Notes: a model not told the origin generated them from the letters alone. Numbered from the stretch's first letter, positions 36,735-49,913 are shown. The stretch: DNA of 64,000 bases from Sebastes aleutianus (GCA_916700875.1 CAKAKS010000013.1:14098596-14162595), one strand, 5' to 3'. A program made the numbers and translations.

Positions 36735-37114
36735 ACACATTCGCCAGCAAGGTTGCCGCCATCCAGGACCAGTACGCCGACGCCTCCATCGGGAACGTCA
36801 CCGGCTCCAACGCCGTCAACGTCTTCCTCGGCATCGGCGTGGCGTGGACCATCGCCGCCGTGGTCTGGCGCTCCAAGGGCAAGGTGTTCAAGGTGGACCC
36901 GGGGAACCTGGCCTTTTCCGTCACCCTCTTCACCATCATGGCCGTGATGTGCGTGATCATTCTGCTGTACCGGCGGCGGGCGACGGTGGCCGGCGGCGAG
37001 CTGGGCGGGCCGCGGACTTGCAAGATAATAACGTGCATGCTGTTCGTCTCGATGTGGCTGATTTACATCCTGCTGGCCTCACTGGAGGCCTACTGCCATT
37101 TACCAAGTTTTTAA
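36735..37114 (+). CDS. slc8a: SLC8 exchanger, last coding exon: rest of alpha-2 repeat and C-terminus
   Basis: The acceptor AG is at 36733-36734 and the stop TAA at 37112-37114. It encodes DTFASKVAAIQDQYADAS, IGNVTGSNAVNVFLGIG, then hydrophobic segments around AWTIAAVVW, FSVTLFTIMAVMCVIILLY and MLFVSMWLIYILLASLEAYC. GTSVPDTFAS and GNVTGSNAVN belong to the alpha-2 repeat, which lines the sodium and calcium sites. GGELGGPR before the last membrane segment and LEAYCH at the end are SLC8 signatures. The tail here is CHLPSF, unlike the CHIKGF or CHIRGF ends recalled for mammalian NCX1 and NCX2, so the paralog is left open (slc8a2 or the fish-specific slc8a4 are possible). Confidence 0.97.
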
Positions 37115-40100
37115 ATGGAGAGGAGAGGGGAGGGAGAGAGACCCACTGCCAATATGGAGAGAGAGAGAGAGAGAGGGAGAGATGGAGGAGTCTTCAGACG
37201 GCGACGGGACGAGGAGAGACGGGTGGTAGAGGTGGATCGATATGCGCCGATTCTGAACGTTTTTCAGCAGATCTTTCAATTTCCTCTTTTTTTAACGCCC
37301 AAAACAATTTTTCAGTGTCTCTGATTTATTTCTATCTTTCCATTTATTTATTTCCTAAGCCATTATGACACACTAAAACTCTAAAAGGAAAGGAGACCCA
37401 CCATCTTTCCAGTGATGAAGAAACTTCTTGGATACATAAACCCTCTAAAATAAGAATTATTTAACAGAAGGACTGAATGAAAAAATTGCAGTGCAGGTTT
37501 CAGAGAGCGCTTTTACGTTGTTACCTCAATCATCCATCATCATCAGTGGACAACACTGTTTAATACAAGGCTGATATCGTTCCGGTATACTGCCAAAACC
37601 AGCAGGAGAGAAGAAGAGATAGACCGCAAGCAGAGCTGTTAGCCCGGCCTCTGAAGGGAAAAATGAAGATGAAGAGGAAGGATAAGGGTGGAAGATGAAA
37701 GTGGGAAAGTTTAGAGAGGAAGCCAGAGGCAACAAAACTAGAGAAAGGTCTGGATAAATTCCACGGAGGGTCTAGAGAAAACACAACACGGAAAAAAAGT
37801 AAAAGAAGGGCAAAAATATTCTACACCCCCTCCTCACTTACTCTCTCTCTCTCTCGCTACTTCCGTCTTTGCTGTATCTCGTCGTCAGAGGAATGATGGA
37901 TCCTCCCATTACGCCCACTGAACTCTATCTAATACGACCAGTGACTTATTACTTTTAACCCCTCTTCTCCCAGCTCTACACACAAACACACACACACTTT
38001 GGGGCCCTCAGGTGAATCTGCAGTGGAGGACCACTCACTAACTTGCGGGCAAACTGACAACTGGTCGTTTTTTCCTTCTCATCTTGAGTACACTGCGAAA
38101 AATAGTCCTTCCACCCTACAACACACACACACATACTGTACACCCTACATACTGTACTCACTCCTCCGTCCCTCCTTTTTGCCTTACTCTTATCTCCCCC
38201 TTGTAGGAATTGTCTTAAAGTTGTGATAATGAACCGCGGTAGTCACCACCAACCAACCCCCTTTTTAATTGAGCCAATCCCAAGTCCCTGTCCTTTTATG
38301 CCAATCGACAGCCTCGTTTATCCCACGAAGGAAACTCCCCCTTCTCCCCGATTTTTTTTTCTAAACTTTTCAATGGCGTCACGTGTTGATGTTGTTACCG
38401 TGCAATTGTAAAAAAAAAAGTATATAAATATAGTATGGAGAGATGGCGATAAAGAACGTTAAAGCAGGTGGCTTGGAAGATGGAATGTAACGAGGAGGAC
38501 CAAGATGTTGAAAGAAGTCTCAAAAGTGGCATGGAGACGCAAAAGAAATGTGCGATAAGCGGAGATCAGAAAGTCTGGAGAGCCAACGAGCAAGCAGTCC
38601 ACCTAGTAATGAGGAAGCGTCGTGCACTACACGTTGTGAGGTACACTGTTTACACTCTAATGTTGCATTAAATGGCGAGGAAACAAACACATGGACAAGC
38701 AAAGTCGGAACCAAACAGGGAATGATGTAACGCCAAGAGACACGAGACAAAGGTGGGGACCAATCAGAGTGAAGGATCTCACTGGTTCAACGACTAAGAA
38801 GATGACGGCGAGGGCAGTGTTGTTGATGACAAATCAAAACTGTGACCATACCCAGTGTTTCTAATTGTACATGATAATATAAGAAACTTTTATTGATGTG
38901 TGTGAGAAAACACGGATATTTAATTTATGTGAAGTCCCCCTCTTTGTAAAGAAAATCCTGGAGGGAGGATAAGGAAGATCAATGTGCCCTTTTTCCTCTG
39001 AAACACAGTTCAAGAAGACATTTAAAGGAAATCCATCACAAGGGAAAAAAGGCTGTAAGATGGCGAACACAAAAATCAGAGATGATTCACAGACGGAGAG
39101 AAGAGTCGAATGCTCCGAGGGGAAATGTACGGCAGCTCTGAAATATCACACGACTGTTCCGCAGCAGTTTGGGACGTTCCTTTGTACTCAAAAACAAAAA
39201 TCACAAGTCCTCTGTTATCCAAAGATTTAATAGAAGAACACTGTCACAGATCACCATTCGTTTCCAGTGTGCAGTTTTACCTCGCAGGCGTTGTACAAGT
39301 CCCACAAGCTGCCAGTCATAGTTTAAAAACAACTGGCAAATTTAAGGTGTTCACACTACAGATAAATATGTGCTTAAGCATTGGTATTTTTTATGGGTAT
39401 GAGCCTGTATCAAAATCTGTGCTAGTTATTTTGTTTTTGTGAAACGTTTGTTGATTCGGGCATGGTGCGTGTGAAAGTAAGATATCAGAATAGCTTAATG
39501 AGAGTATTATATCATATGAAATCAACCATTTTTGTCATTGTTTGCGTCAAATCCAGATTCATATTATGTCTACGTGGATACCTCTGTCTTGTCCAGGGGC
39601 TGGACTGAAGCTGGACAGAAGGCTTGGACATATGGCTTGTCAGTGGAGATAGTTGTTAAATGTAATCCCTTTGTTAACAAAAGCATAGAGGGAAAATCTC
39701 TGCAACCATTTCTCCCACAACTTCCCACAAAGCTCATTGTTAACCTCGAGGCAAATCCTGAAAGAAAACAATAATTTAGCGTTTTGTTATACGGAGGTTT
39801 CGCTAAGAAAAATGGGAATGAAAACAACAATTTACCTGCCCACCATCCGCCTTGCTAAATATGGACAAATTACCTGCTGCTTTCAGCTCAGTGTAAATAC
39901 AGGCTTTACAAAGCCCGCTCAGTCGTGACCAGGCTAAACACAACATGACGAGCTCGTCCGACGCGGCCCCGGTAAAGCCGGTGCTTGCACAAATGGAAGA
40001 TAAGTGGTGATTTTGAGTGGAGGGGGCATTGATCCGCTGCCTGTATGCGTCACCCCTTCAATCAAATGTGACATTTTAAATGCCACGCTATAGATCCTTT

Positions 40101-40904
40101 CCAGTACTTTCTGACAGCTATAAAGAAAAGGAGAATAGTCCCATCTTTAATTGTAGAGAATCTGTGAAAGCAGCAACTGTGATTCCTTGAACAACTGTTT
40201 TCTGGCTTGGAGCTCTACTGTATCAGCTGATTCAGACGAGCTCAGCCAACATTCATTGATAGAAGGAGTTTGGCCACTTGCCATGATGCTCTTGCTCTGT
40301 TTCAACATTTCTTGGCTGCAATTATTTAACATTGCTGTCTAGAAATTAGACGCAAGTTTCCACCTCACAGAGGAGCTGACCCGGAGCTTGTAGGGTCGCT
40401 GCAGCATGTTAAGTGCTTGCAGGGCCGTAGCCATTCTTAGAAGTACTAAGGTCATGAGTCAGCCCAATGCAGCCCTACCGACCACAAGTCTGTCAACCCC
40501 CCAAAAGAAAGTTACAAAATTAAGTTAAGTTTTATGTATTCAGTTAGATGCTGATCTTCAGCATTTATAAACCATGGTCATTATCTAAGTTTATCTAAGT
40601 GGGTTAGCATGCTATCATTTGCTAATTGGCACTAAACAACTTACACGTGAAGCTGATGCAAATGTCATTAGTTTTGCAAATATTTGGTCATAAACCGAAG
40701 TATCGGACGAATTCAAATTGTTGAATCGTCCCGCCCTCCTTTTTATAGCAACTAATTAATATCAAACTTATCAGCAAAATTGACACTTGAACAAACATCA
40801 GCATGATAAAAACTACCTAAAATGACAAAAAACATCTTTGGGAAAAATTTATTTGACGTGTACTTTGACTTTTTAGTTTGGCTCACGTCCCATCCGCTAA
40901 CATG

Positions 40905-41035
40905 GAGGGGGTGGGCTCTATGACCTATACTGCAGCCAGCCACCAGGGGGCGATCAGGATGTTTTGGCTTCACTTTTGGGGAACTGTCATGTCTTCCATC
41001 TTTATATACCGTCTATGTGGTGGACTGATCAAACA
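40905..41035 (+). repeat. Dispersed fish repeat fragment carrying a CTCF-like motif
   Basis: CTATGACCTATACTGCAGCC, GATGTTTTGGCTTCACTTTT and TCTTCCATCTTTATATACCG are recalled as parts of a common teleost repeat. Within it, CCACCAGGGGGCGA at 40940-40953 closely fits the CTCF core consensus. Confidence 0.5.
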
Positions 41036-41656
41036 TCCCTATAGCCAGGCTGCAAAACAACCACCAAGTGTCATCTTCTGACAAATCTCTAAAATTCCCT
41101 GAAAAAAAATACAAAAGATATGACCTCAGTGTAGCTACTGTACGGTCCTGGATGCTTGTTGACATGGTGTTTGAATCAACCAGCTGAAACTGTCTGACTA
41201 ACCATCCAGATCCTTTGATTGTCTCTGTAGCACGCAGTAGAGTAAACCCTCCGTGACGAAGGTCATCTGCCAAGTCGCCAGATCTGACTGGCACGTTGGC
41301 ATGGCTCCTGGCCCCTTTGAGACGCCAGGACGTCTGCCGGGCCAAACTCCGTTTCTCAATGACTTAAGCTCTTGTAACAGTTTCCAGTTTAAGAATGAGT
41401 GGGTAGGTTAATAGTGCTGCTGTGCTGACGCCACAGGAACACACAAATACTGGGACTGATTTAGAAATGTAGGCTTTTTAAAGGTTGATAAGCCTTGCTG
41501 GAGGACCACTGAGTGTGCGTGTGTGTGCCTGTGTGTGTGCACGCATGCTTTGTAAGTGAGTGAAGAAATGCAACCATATTTTTAGTCTCTTGCCTGTTGC
41601 TTAGCGACCATCTATCTGCAAGCCGTTGTCTTCTTGACTGTTGCTGGTGTGTGTGA

Positions 41657-41660
<4 letters not shown>

Positions 41661-41693
<33 letters not shown>
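41661..41693. repeat. (TG)n microsatellite
   Basis: About 16 TG units. Confidence 0.95.
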
Positions 41694-41694
<1 letters not shown>

Positions 41695-42074
41695 ATTCTC
41701 TTTTGATGTTTCTCATTTTGTCTGCTTGCCCTTCTTCTAGTGAATGTGACAATTTCTCATTCAGTTTTTCTCTCTCTGTGGGCGAATTTCAACATATATT
41801 ACTCTTCATATGTCCGTCTTTCTTTCTTTTTTTTTCAACATTTGTGTTCCTTTTCCTTTGTGTTCCTCGTGCCTCCCCTTGTTTGCATGTGCATCCATTG
41901 TGTGTAGCTCTACATGCGTATTTGTGCCTTTTGTGTGAGTGTTTTTTGTCTCAGTTGGTGTTGTAATCTCCTTATAAGGGCTCGCCCTGTGTGTCCCTGC
42001 CCATACGTTAGATTAATCAATTAGGATGCCAACCTGACCCACAGTAAAAATGTCTGGAAATTGGATTCGCTCCC

Positions 42075-42148
42075 GTGTGTGTGTATGTGTGTGTGTGTGT
42101 GTGACAGAAACAGAGCCAGGTAGATTATACCTGATACTCTTCCGCGCC

Positions 42149-42180
<32 letters not shown>
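42075..42180. repeat. Pair of (GT)n microsatellites
   Basis: Two GT runs, about 42075-42102 and 42151-42180, separated by about 50 bp of unique sequence. Confidence 0.9.
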
Positions 42181-42183
<3 letters not shown>

Positions 42184-42524
42184 TACCTGTCGAATCAGAT
42201 TAGATGTATAATAGATCTGGCTGGCAATCAAGACTGGGAATAGATGGTGGCACATTGCTTTAAGAAGTGTAGTGTGTGTGAGTAACTGTCATACACTATA
42301 TTATATATACACATGTGCTGTACATGCAGAAATACAAGATCGATATGGGAATCAATCAAGCAATCCACACACACACACACGCCGCTGGCTGTACTTGGTA
42401 GCTTTGGTATTTTTTAATCTCTACAGTCAATTAATAACTCTACATGTTTCCCAGTATTGTTCAATAAAACGACTACAATGGTGCCCTGAGATGAAAACTG
42501 AAATGTATTTATATCACTCTGTAA

Positions 42525-42916
42525 AGGCCTTTACACACCGGGGGCGTGTTGAATAAACATGCAAAATACTCGCCTGTGAATATTATAGGTCTAGGGCTTT
42601 TATTGTGAAAGGTAAGAACGGAATTAGTGGATCTAGTCTGCGCTGCGATTGACAAAATTGAAAGGAGAAATAAAGTTTGCAGTCTTGGTTCGGACTACGG
42701 AGCCTCCATGTTGTTGTTTCATAAATATAGGCGCTACTCAACCCGTTCCGCACAACGTGATTGGTTGAGGCCTTTATTCGCGGTGCGAAAGCTCAGAAAA
42801 TCAACAAAAATCATAATATCGTCGTTTTGTGTGAGTATTCATGGCAAAAACAGCAGTTCAAAAAAAATATATTGATGTGCGAAAAAAAACAACCCACTGC
42901 CGGTGTGTAAAGGCCT
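42525..42916. mobile_element. PIF/Harbinger-like MITE
   Basis: Inverted ends AGGCCTTTACACACCG and CGGTGTGTAAAGGCCT are exact over 16 bp. They are flanked by TAA on both sides (42522-42524 and 42917-42919). A 3-bp TWA duplication with GC-rich inverted ends fits PIF/Harbinger elements. The 392-bp interior is non-coding; the open frame at about 42627-42875 is not a transposase. Confidence 0.88.
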
Positions 42917-43510
42917 TAAAAAGCGCATGGTTGATTTACTGTGCATATGTCTATGCGTGTGTTAGGGGTGTTTACAGACATCACTATATCAGAGTTTGAG
43001 ATATAAAGATTATTTGTAAAAGTATTTGTATTCTGTAAACCTGGAGGCATTGTTAATGCAAGTATCTGCTGTCATGTTTACATTATACTTACCCCGAAGG
43101 TATCTTATTGACACCAGTATGTATTGTCAGCTCAAGTCATTTATTTATTTATATTTTGTTATAAATATATATATATATAAATAATATATATATATATATT
43201 GCCACATACAGTAAAATTTAAATATATTGAGTCAAATTATACCCACCATGTGTATGCTTTTAGTTGTCAAATGTCACCCTTCTCAATTTGCTAAAACCCC
43301 AAATTTAGAGAAGAAATAGCGAGGTCGTGACCTCGGTGTCCTCGGTGTTGGTAACAGCCCTGATGACTCTACAAATGACGAGGTAACTTCTTCAAAGCTG
43401 TTCGATGCTTTGAGAAACATTAAGATGTAATGTAAAGGATTTTGTTTCTGAATGCAAAAATGATACTGAACAAGCTTGTAAAGAACCAGATTTCAGATTT
43501 GGAAACATCC

Positions 43511-43618
<108 letters not shown>

Positions 43619-44234
43619 AGTGTGTGAGTGTGTGAGAGTTTCTCTTGTGTTAATCAGCCACTATTTTATTCTATTTATTTTACATTGTTCTTTTCTCCCT
43701 CTCTCTCTCTCTCTATTGTTAGCCACTCTATTGCTCTCTACCTTCTAAATATTTATATATTTTATCACTCTTCATTTTATTAAAATATCATGCAGTCCTA
43801 TTTATGCGGTCACAAAGTGCTTTTGATATAATTATGTGGTATTTTTCCATTTCTTTTATTATTGTTATATTATTGTATAATTTGTTTCCATTGTTTTGTG
43901 TTGTTTTGGTGATTTGTTTTGTAAAAAAAAGCCCTCAGAGAGTAGAACAGCAAATTAGCATTGTGACATTTTACAATGAGTGTGCTCTTATCCCTTTTTT
44001 ATTGTGCGTTTGTGTGTGTGAGCGCGAGAGTGTGTGGACGCGTGCATCTCTTCATATCATTCCGTCCACGAGTGTCGATGCATGAATCATTCTGAATACA
44101 GTGTTGATGTTGGAAATGTCGTAGTAAAGAGTAAAGTATTTTTAAACGCTGATAAATGACATGACATGAAAAACGATATAGATGTTTACAAAGACCAAAC
44201 TTTCTTTTCTCTCTTTTTTTTTTCTCAAAGGTGA

Positions 44235-44240
44235 AATAAA
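44235..44240 (+). terminator. Candidate polyadenylation signal AATAAA
   Basis: AATAAA is followed after about 25 bp by the GT-rich GAGTGTCTGTATC, the usual arrangement for vertebrate cleavage sites. If it serves the exchanger gene, the 3' UTR would be about 7 kb. Other AATAAA words exist, so this is only a candidate. Confidence 0.25.
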
Positions 44241-44479
44241 ACTTGACTGGCAAATGCTCAGAAGAGTGTCTGTATCTTTCCTCTGGATGTTAACTCAATT
44301 ACAGTTGAGGGTATTTTCAAAATGAAGATGCTAATTTCCCTAAATGAGTAGCAATTAACAAATGGACTCCAGTATGTAATCATGTTTTGATTGAACTGAT
44401 TAGCCCGGTGGCACGGCCCTGCTTCATACCTGCATGTGCAAGCATTTCTGAAACCTTTAAGGATAGGCTCACTTTTGTT

Positions 44480-44870
44480 TTGTTGTTGTCATTGTTTTTC
44501 GTTGTGTTTTTCTAAATTATTGCTTAGTTGGGTTTTTTTTTTGTCTTTTTTTGTATTTATTTATTTTTTTCATTTTTGAAAGCTAATTTTTGTTTATTTT
44601 TTGTGCTTCTTGTAGTCATTATTTTTCGTTGTATTTTTCTAAATTATCGCTTATGTTGTTTTTCTTTGTCTTTTTTTATTTTTGGAGGCTCATTTTTGCA
44701 ATTTTTTTTGTGCTTGTCATTATTTTTCATTGTATTTTTCTAAATTATAGCTCCTTTTTTGGGTCTTTTTTTATTTTTATTTTTTCATTTTTGGAAGCTA
44801 ATTTTTGCTAATTTTTTGTGCTTCATGTTATCATTATTTTTCATTGTATTTTATTTTTTAAATTACAGAT
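44480..44870. repeat. T-rich tandem repeat
   Basis: About four imperfect copies of a roughly 90-110 bp unit containing TCATTATTTTTC, TTGTATTTTTCTAAATTAT and GGAAGCTAATTTTTG. Frames through it are poly-F and not coding. Confidence 0.85.
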
Positions 44871-44879
44871 TAGTTTTAT

Positions 44880-46585
44880 GTATGATTTATGTATTATGCT
44901 AATATGAGGCTTCAGCCTGAATTAGCCAAATCAAATGCTCTGTCTTTGTACCTCGGTTACTGTCTTTTTAGCACGAAATTCCCTATTTGTGTTGCCCTCC
45001 ATCGCAGCTCAGCAAGGCAACACTGTGTGGAGAAATGAAAAGAGGCAATCTCTAAAAAGAATATAAATTCAGAACGTACTGTATATTTTCCTAACTCAGA
45101 CAGCTGAAGCCTCGTATTTCATTGAACTTTAAAGTACATTTTTGCCCAGAACGAGGACTGTGGATTTTGTCTCTCAACTCTCAGAACCTATATGCCTATA
45201 TATCCGAAGACAAGAGTCTACAGCCCTTCTAGCAGCTCTGTGAGGCTTGCACAGTGGTGCTTTGAGCTGATACTTAGCAGGTTCACCCTCTTAGCTTCAT
45301 CCTCCAGCAGATAAGTGATCATGCAATATTACGGTGGCATTCTGCCAGCTTTCTCTTGTTACATAGAGCTATTATGGAAATTACCAATCACTTGACACAA
45401 TAAAAGAGGTCACGGCACAGTAAAGGACACAGTCAACACAGAAATGATCGCTTACTGTTTTTTAGGCGTAATTTAATCTGCAATAACAAAATGTGCTGAG
45501 TCATTTCCACTTCCACTACGAGAGTGCTTGTATTTTCCTGTGTCAGTTTGTGTTTGTATGTGTGCCACAGTCCAATAATTAGAAATCATAAATTAACTTA
45601 GCCAATTTCCAGTTTACTGTAAATGAAAATCTCTCTGTTCATTATACAGTATCAAAAAAATTTAAAAGCTTTCTCCAATCATACTGATCCTGCTGGAGTC
45701 AGGCCTTTAATTAAAACTGACAATCCAATCAAAATGAGAATGACGAGGCCTTTTAGGTGTAACAAGTCACTGAAATGTTTCCTCAGTCTCTCTCACCTTG
45801 TTCTGACCCCACCATACTAGCACTATCTCTCGTCCTCCTCCAAACATTTCAGCTGAAGTCTGTTTGAACTCATGAATGGCCACACCAAGGGGATATATCA
45901 TGCTGTATCAACCGTATTACACATTTTACGGCTGTCTAAACGGGGGATTAGTCCGGATTTCCAAGCATTTTCTCTCTGGTGAAACAGCGATGAAAAGGTC
46001 AAATCGGCATCTCAAAGGGTTTGAATCGTCTCTGAAGCCTGACTGTCTCAAGCAAACAGAGCTGGCTGCTGATTGTGGTGGGAGAGGTTCTGACCTGACC
46101 AGTAACAAGATCACAAGTGCATGCCCTCATGGTGGCTCATGTCAGTCTTGTCAGTAAACTGTGTTTACAGTAACTCTTCATTACACCGGCTTGCAAATAC
46201 AACTACATCTCATAGAAGTATGTGAAGCTGCAAAGTCTTTTTTAATCTAATAATGCAATTCATTCACACCCATTTCTCTTCTTCTTTAAAGCTGTACCAA
46301 TCAATATACTTAACATTGGGTCAGGTGACTGTGTGTAATGTGAAAGGAGCAGCTTGTAGTGACAAACCCACGGAAGATTATCTCCCAACTCCGAAGTTCC
46401 TCTCCATGGAGCCGTTTCGAGCCTGTAACTTTACTCCCATCAACCTTGTAAATAGGCAATTGTGTGCTAACATGTTAGCCAAAACACCTTTATAAGGAGA
46501 TAATGTGTTTTCAGCGTATTACACTGACCACAGAGTGACCAGAAAATAAATAAATTAATGCAGGATTAAAGAAACAAATATCGTC
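44880..46585. other. No recognisable gene
   Basis: Unique-looking AT-rich sequence. Short open frames lack family motifs and splice context. Confidence 0.5.
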
Positions 46586-46590
46586 ATTAA

Positions 46591-47400
46591 AGGGTAACTT
46601 TGGTATTTTTCAACCTGGACCCTATTTCCTCATGTTTTTTTGTCTAAGTGACTAATGGGGACAACTCTTTTTGAAATTGGTCCAGTACTGAGGGAGAACG
46701 CTGCAGCCGGCAGCCGCTAAACAGGCTGTAATATAATAATTTGGGGCAACCTGGCACCGTCAGTTTATGTCCACTAAAAGTGCTTTGCTACTGGCAGCGT
46801 TATAGAAAAGACCCTACAGAGAAATCAAAACGTTTCTCTTACATTTAGCTTGATCCGCTCTGTTTGGTATTGTGTGTCTCGCTCAGAGAACTCTTGTTCT
46901 GAAATGTTGCGTTGCATCCACGTTGTTGAAATCAGCTAAATATTTAGCCATGACATTAAAAATCTCTTAGATAACACTAAGCTACGCTTTCTGTACTCCA
47001 ACACAACAAACTCCGACAACACCGGTGCCCCGTGGCGCTCCTCTCTCCAACTCTCGTTTCCACCGTCGTCTCTTCCGGCAACAAGTCGCATGACACAATG
47101 ACAAACAGAATGCGAAAAGTAAAAAAAATGTTTTATTTCTCTGTAGGGTCCTTTCTATAATGTTGTCAGACTCTTACAATAACAATCTGAGCCTGTCGGT
47201 GGCAAAAACAAGCACTTTAGTGGACGTAAACTGAAGGTGCCAGGTTGCCCCAAATTATTACATTACAGCTCATTTAGCGGCTGGCGGCTGCAGCGTTCTC
47301 CCTTAACACTGGACCAATTTGAAATTGTTGCCCCTATTAGTCACTTAGACAAAATCATGGGGAAATAGGGGTCCAGGTTGAAAAATACCGAAAAGTCCTA
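46591..47400. mobile_element. Long foldback element
   Basis: TTAA lies at 46587-46590. The left arm (TTTGGTATTTTTCAACCTGG, GAACGCTGCAGCCGGCAGCC, TTTGGGGCAACCTGGCACC) is inverted in the right arm (GGTGCCAGGTTGCCCCAAA, GGCTGCAGCGTTCTCCC, CCAGGTTGAAAAATACC). The arms are about 220-250 bp. The right terminus is decayed. Non-coding. Confidence 0.9.
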
Positions 47401-47977
47401 AAACCGCACATCACTACTATCTTAAAACGAATATAGGACTTTAAAAGGAGGCCATCTACAGAAGGCTAAAGTCATTTCAACACCTTTGGAAAGGACTGAA
47501 ATACATAATGTCTACACCTCATGTATAAAAATGGACATAAAGATGATGGAATCTTGGTTTCACAGCGAAGCGCTGTCCCCAAAGTGCAAAGACTCTTGTA
47601 TTAGTTTTGGAAAAGCAAGATGCTTCTTTGGCCATTTAAAGGAACTATGTTGAAAAGATAACTGCATTGAGTAGATTTATTATGCTTATATGTGCCTGTA
47701 TCTGGTGCTGCTATTTGCAAAGTTCTTTAGGACAAAACTGGTACAACAATACAGTATTATGTTAATTAGGGTTGCGTGTCATGTCGAGGGGTTAGCCTCT
47801 ATGAAGTGCTGGGTAGGATGAGTTTGTGCATTACTTTCTATATTCATTCCACTAATTACCTCATCAGCATTCACCTCTGTTTTTAGCTGTTATCTAACCG
47901 GGCAACATGGGAAAGAACACAATCATATTTTTAGCTCTGGCCAGAGGGGACTGGTTGTTGGAGAGTAAACTCTCATG

Positions 47978-47982
<5 letters not shown>

Positions 47983-48019
<37 letters not shown>
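47983..48019. repeat. (CA)n microsatellite
   Basis: About 18 CA units. Confidence 0.95.
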
Positions 48020-48020
<1 letters not shown>

Positions 48021-49770
48021 GGGACCTGACCTGCACAACCGCTGTGTTGCCCTCTTGGCCAATAAACAGCTCCACTGTGGTTCCCTCATTTGATCTAAGG
48101 CACTTTGGGAATAGCAGACAAGGGAGGGAGGGTGAGAGTGCTTACAGTGTTATAGTCCAGGTGTGTGTCTGTGCATTGCATTCACTTTCTAAGACTGACC
48201 TAATTAAGGAAAAAGAAATCCAAACTTTGACTCCGAGGTTTGAAACAGTTTATGTTTTGCATGTTTTTACTCTGTTGCCTTTTTTTTCTCCCCCCTTTGC
48301 TAGTTCTCCTCTGTCAGTTTCCGAACAGCGAAGTGGCAGCTGTTATTCCCAAAGCAACCCTGCGGTAACCACGGTGGCGAGACACGTCTCCGTCCTCCGC
48401 TGGAGGAGAACGAGATGGAGAGACAAAGAGTAAACACAACAGTCCTGAGGGAGAGATAGAGAAGAGGAGGAAGGAGGAGATGCAGACAGAGAAAGAAAGG
48501 CAGACAGACGGGGAGGAGTGTGAATGTGACCAGAATGTGAGACAAACAGACACAGAGAGGAAGCATTAAGCAAATTGAAGCATGAGAGAGGAGTGACGGA
48601 GTTGGTGCTGATCCTGTGGGATGAGGAAGAAGACAGGAAGTGACACGCTACATTGATCGTCTCCCCTCTCCTGGGTCCAAATGTTTGTCTCCACGCATAA
48701 ACTGATTTTGACACAGTTGGTTAATTGGCTCTGCAGTTTTTTGTGTTTTTTTTTTTTTTTTACAAACAACTTCATATCAGTATCCACCAAACAAAATGTT
48801 GTCTCTAACTGAAAGCGGAAAACATCAAGTTCTGTTTCGGTCATTTACAGACATGAAAAGAAACAGAGAGAGTATTTTTACAGTATATGAATTAATAGAA
48901 AAGCTACATTAAATGGACAAAATAAACATCTGCACTTTTGAGGCAGAAACAAAAATATTGCACTAGAAATGTACTGCCTATGTCAGATAGTCACGGAGGC
49001 TTCATTCAAAAATATCTGCAAATAATTCAAAGAATTTAAAGACAACTTTTGATATGTTGAAAATCTGAATAAACAGTCCACTATAATCCCAAGAAATGTC
49101 AGTCTTGATAATGTTCCCAGGCATTTATCTGCCACTATACAGCTTCATACATGCATGCAGCTATTTGACACACATGGATGTGTTTTTTGACACTTAACAC
49201 TTTTGACACTGATTATTTATCTAATTCTGTTCACTGCAATATGTTGGTAGAAGCACACATAATTTCTATTTATTGCCTAATTTTACACATCATTTTTTTT
49301 TCTCAATAAACTTTAATTTAAATTTGTAAACAATACAAAGAATAATTAAATCGAAACAAAGGTAAACAATACATATAACGGAAATAAAGGGATATATAAA
49401 AACAAAAAAAGTATTAATTAAAAAGAAATAATAAAAAAAAATTATAAAATGTATTAATTAATTAAAAAAAACTGAAGTAAAAACATTAAAATGGGAGCAC
49501 AAACTCACCGTTTTTCTAGCCTTTTTGTTTTTGTGCAGAAGATATTGTCTTAATATATAGTTCCATTTCTTTCTTAAAAACATTAAAGTGAGGTTTAACT
49601 CTTGCATGAATGAATGTAAAACTTTGCGACAATGATAATGAGATTGATTAGAAAATATTCTCTCATTTATCTTGTTGAACCTTTAAAAAAACAAAAAAAA
49701 TACATTTTCCAGTAGAAGATCAAAGAGACAGATCATATTTATTGAGATAAGTCTCCAGCTATCTGGAGCT
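48020..49770. other. No recognisable gene; AT-rich end
   Basis: Mixed sequence with a GA-rich stretch near 48400-48600, then A/T-rich low-complexity sequence at about 49300-49470. No coding exon is supported. Confidence 0.5.
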
Positions 49771-49786
49771 GCGGTCCTGCGTTGCT

Positions 49787-49859
49787 ATTGGCTCAATTTC
49801 GACGAGTGCAGATCAGACTTACTGCGCATGCGTGGTACCCAAACACATGACGCGTGACA
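49787..49859 (+). promoter_or_regulatory. Candidate proximal promoter cluster
   Basis: Three known motif types lie within 75 bp: an inverted CCAAT box (ATTGG, 49787-49791), the NRF-1-like palindrome TGCGCATGCG (49823-49832) and a CRE-like TGACGCGTGACA (49848-49859). The local sequence is richer in CpG than its surroundings. A possible first exon with a GTGAGA donor at 49914 follows. No TATA box was seen. This is inference from motifs only. Confidence 0.4.
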
Positions 49860-49913
49860 TCTCCTCCACTCACCTCTCTGCATGTACCTGCAGGCCACCA
49901 GCCAGACAACAAG
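49860..49913 (+). other. Possible non-coding first exon of an unidentified gene
   Basis: Sequence downstream of the promoter-like cluster ends CAACAAG|GTGAGA, a strong donor. The transcription start is not determinable, so the left limit is arbitrary. Confidence 0.25.

Larger units (their letters stand above)
37115..42510 (+). other. slc8a: 3' UTR start and downstream sequence, end not defined
   Basis: The 3' UTR starts after the stop at 37114 with a GA-rich stretch. No strong polyadenylation site close to the stop was identified. Apart from short repeats and one common repeat fragment near 40900-41040, few transposons were recognised compared with the introns. That would fit a long transcribed UTR but does not prove it. 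Confidence 0.45.

Noticed and set aside
36676..37368. 230-codon plus-strand frame over the last exchanger exon
   Set aside because: Wrong-frame shadow of the SLC8 exon; the true frame gives the alpha-2 repeat and LEAYC tail.
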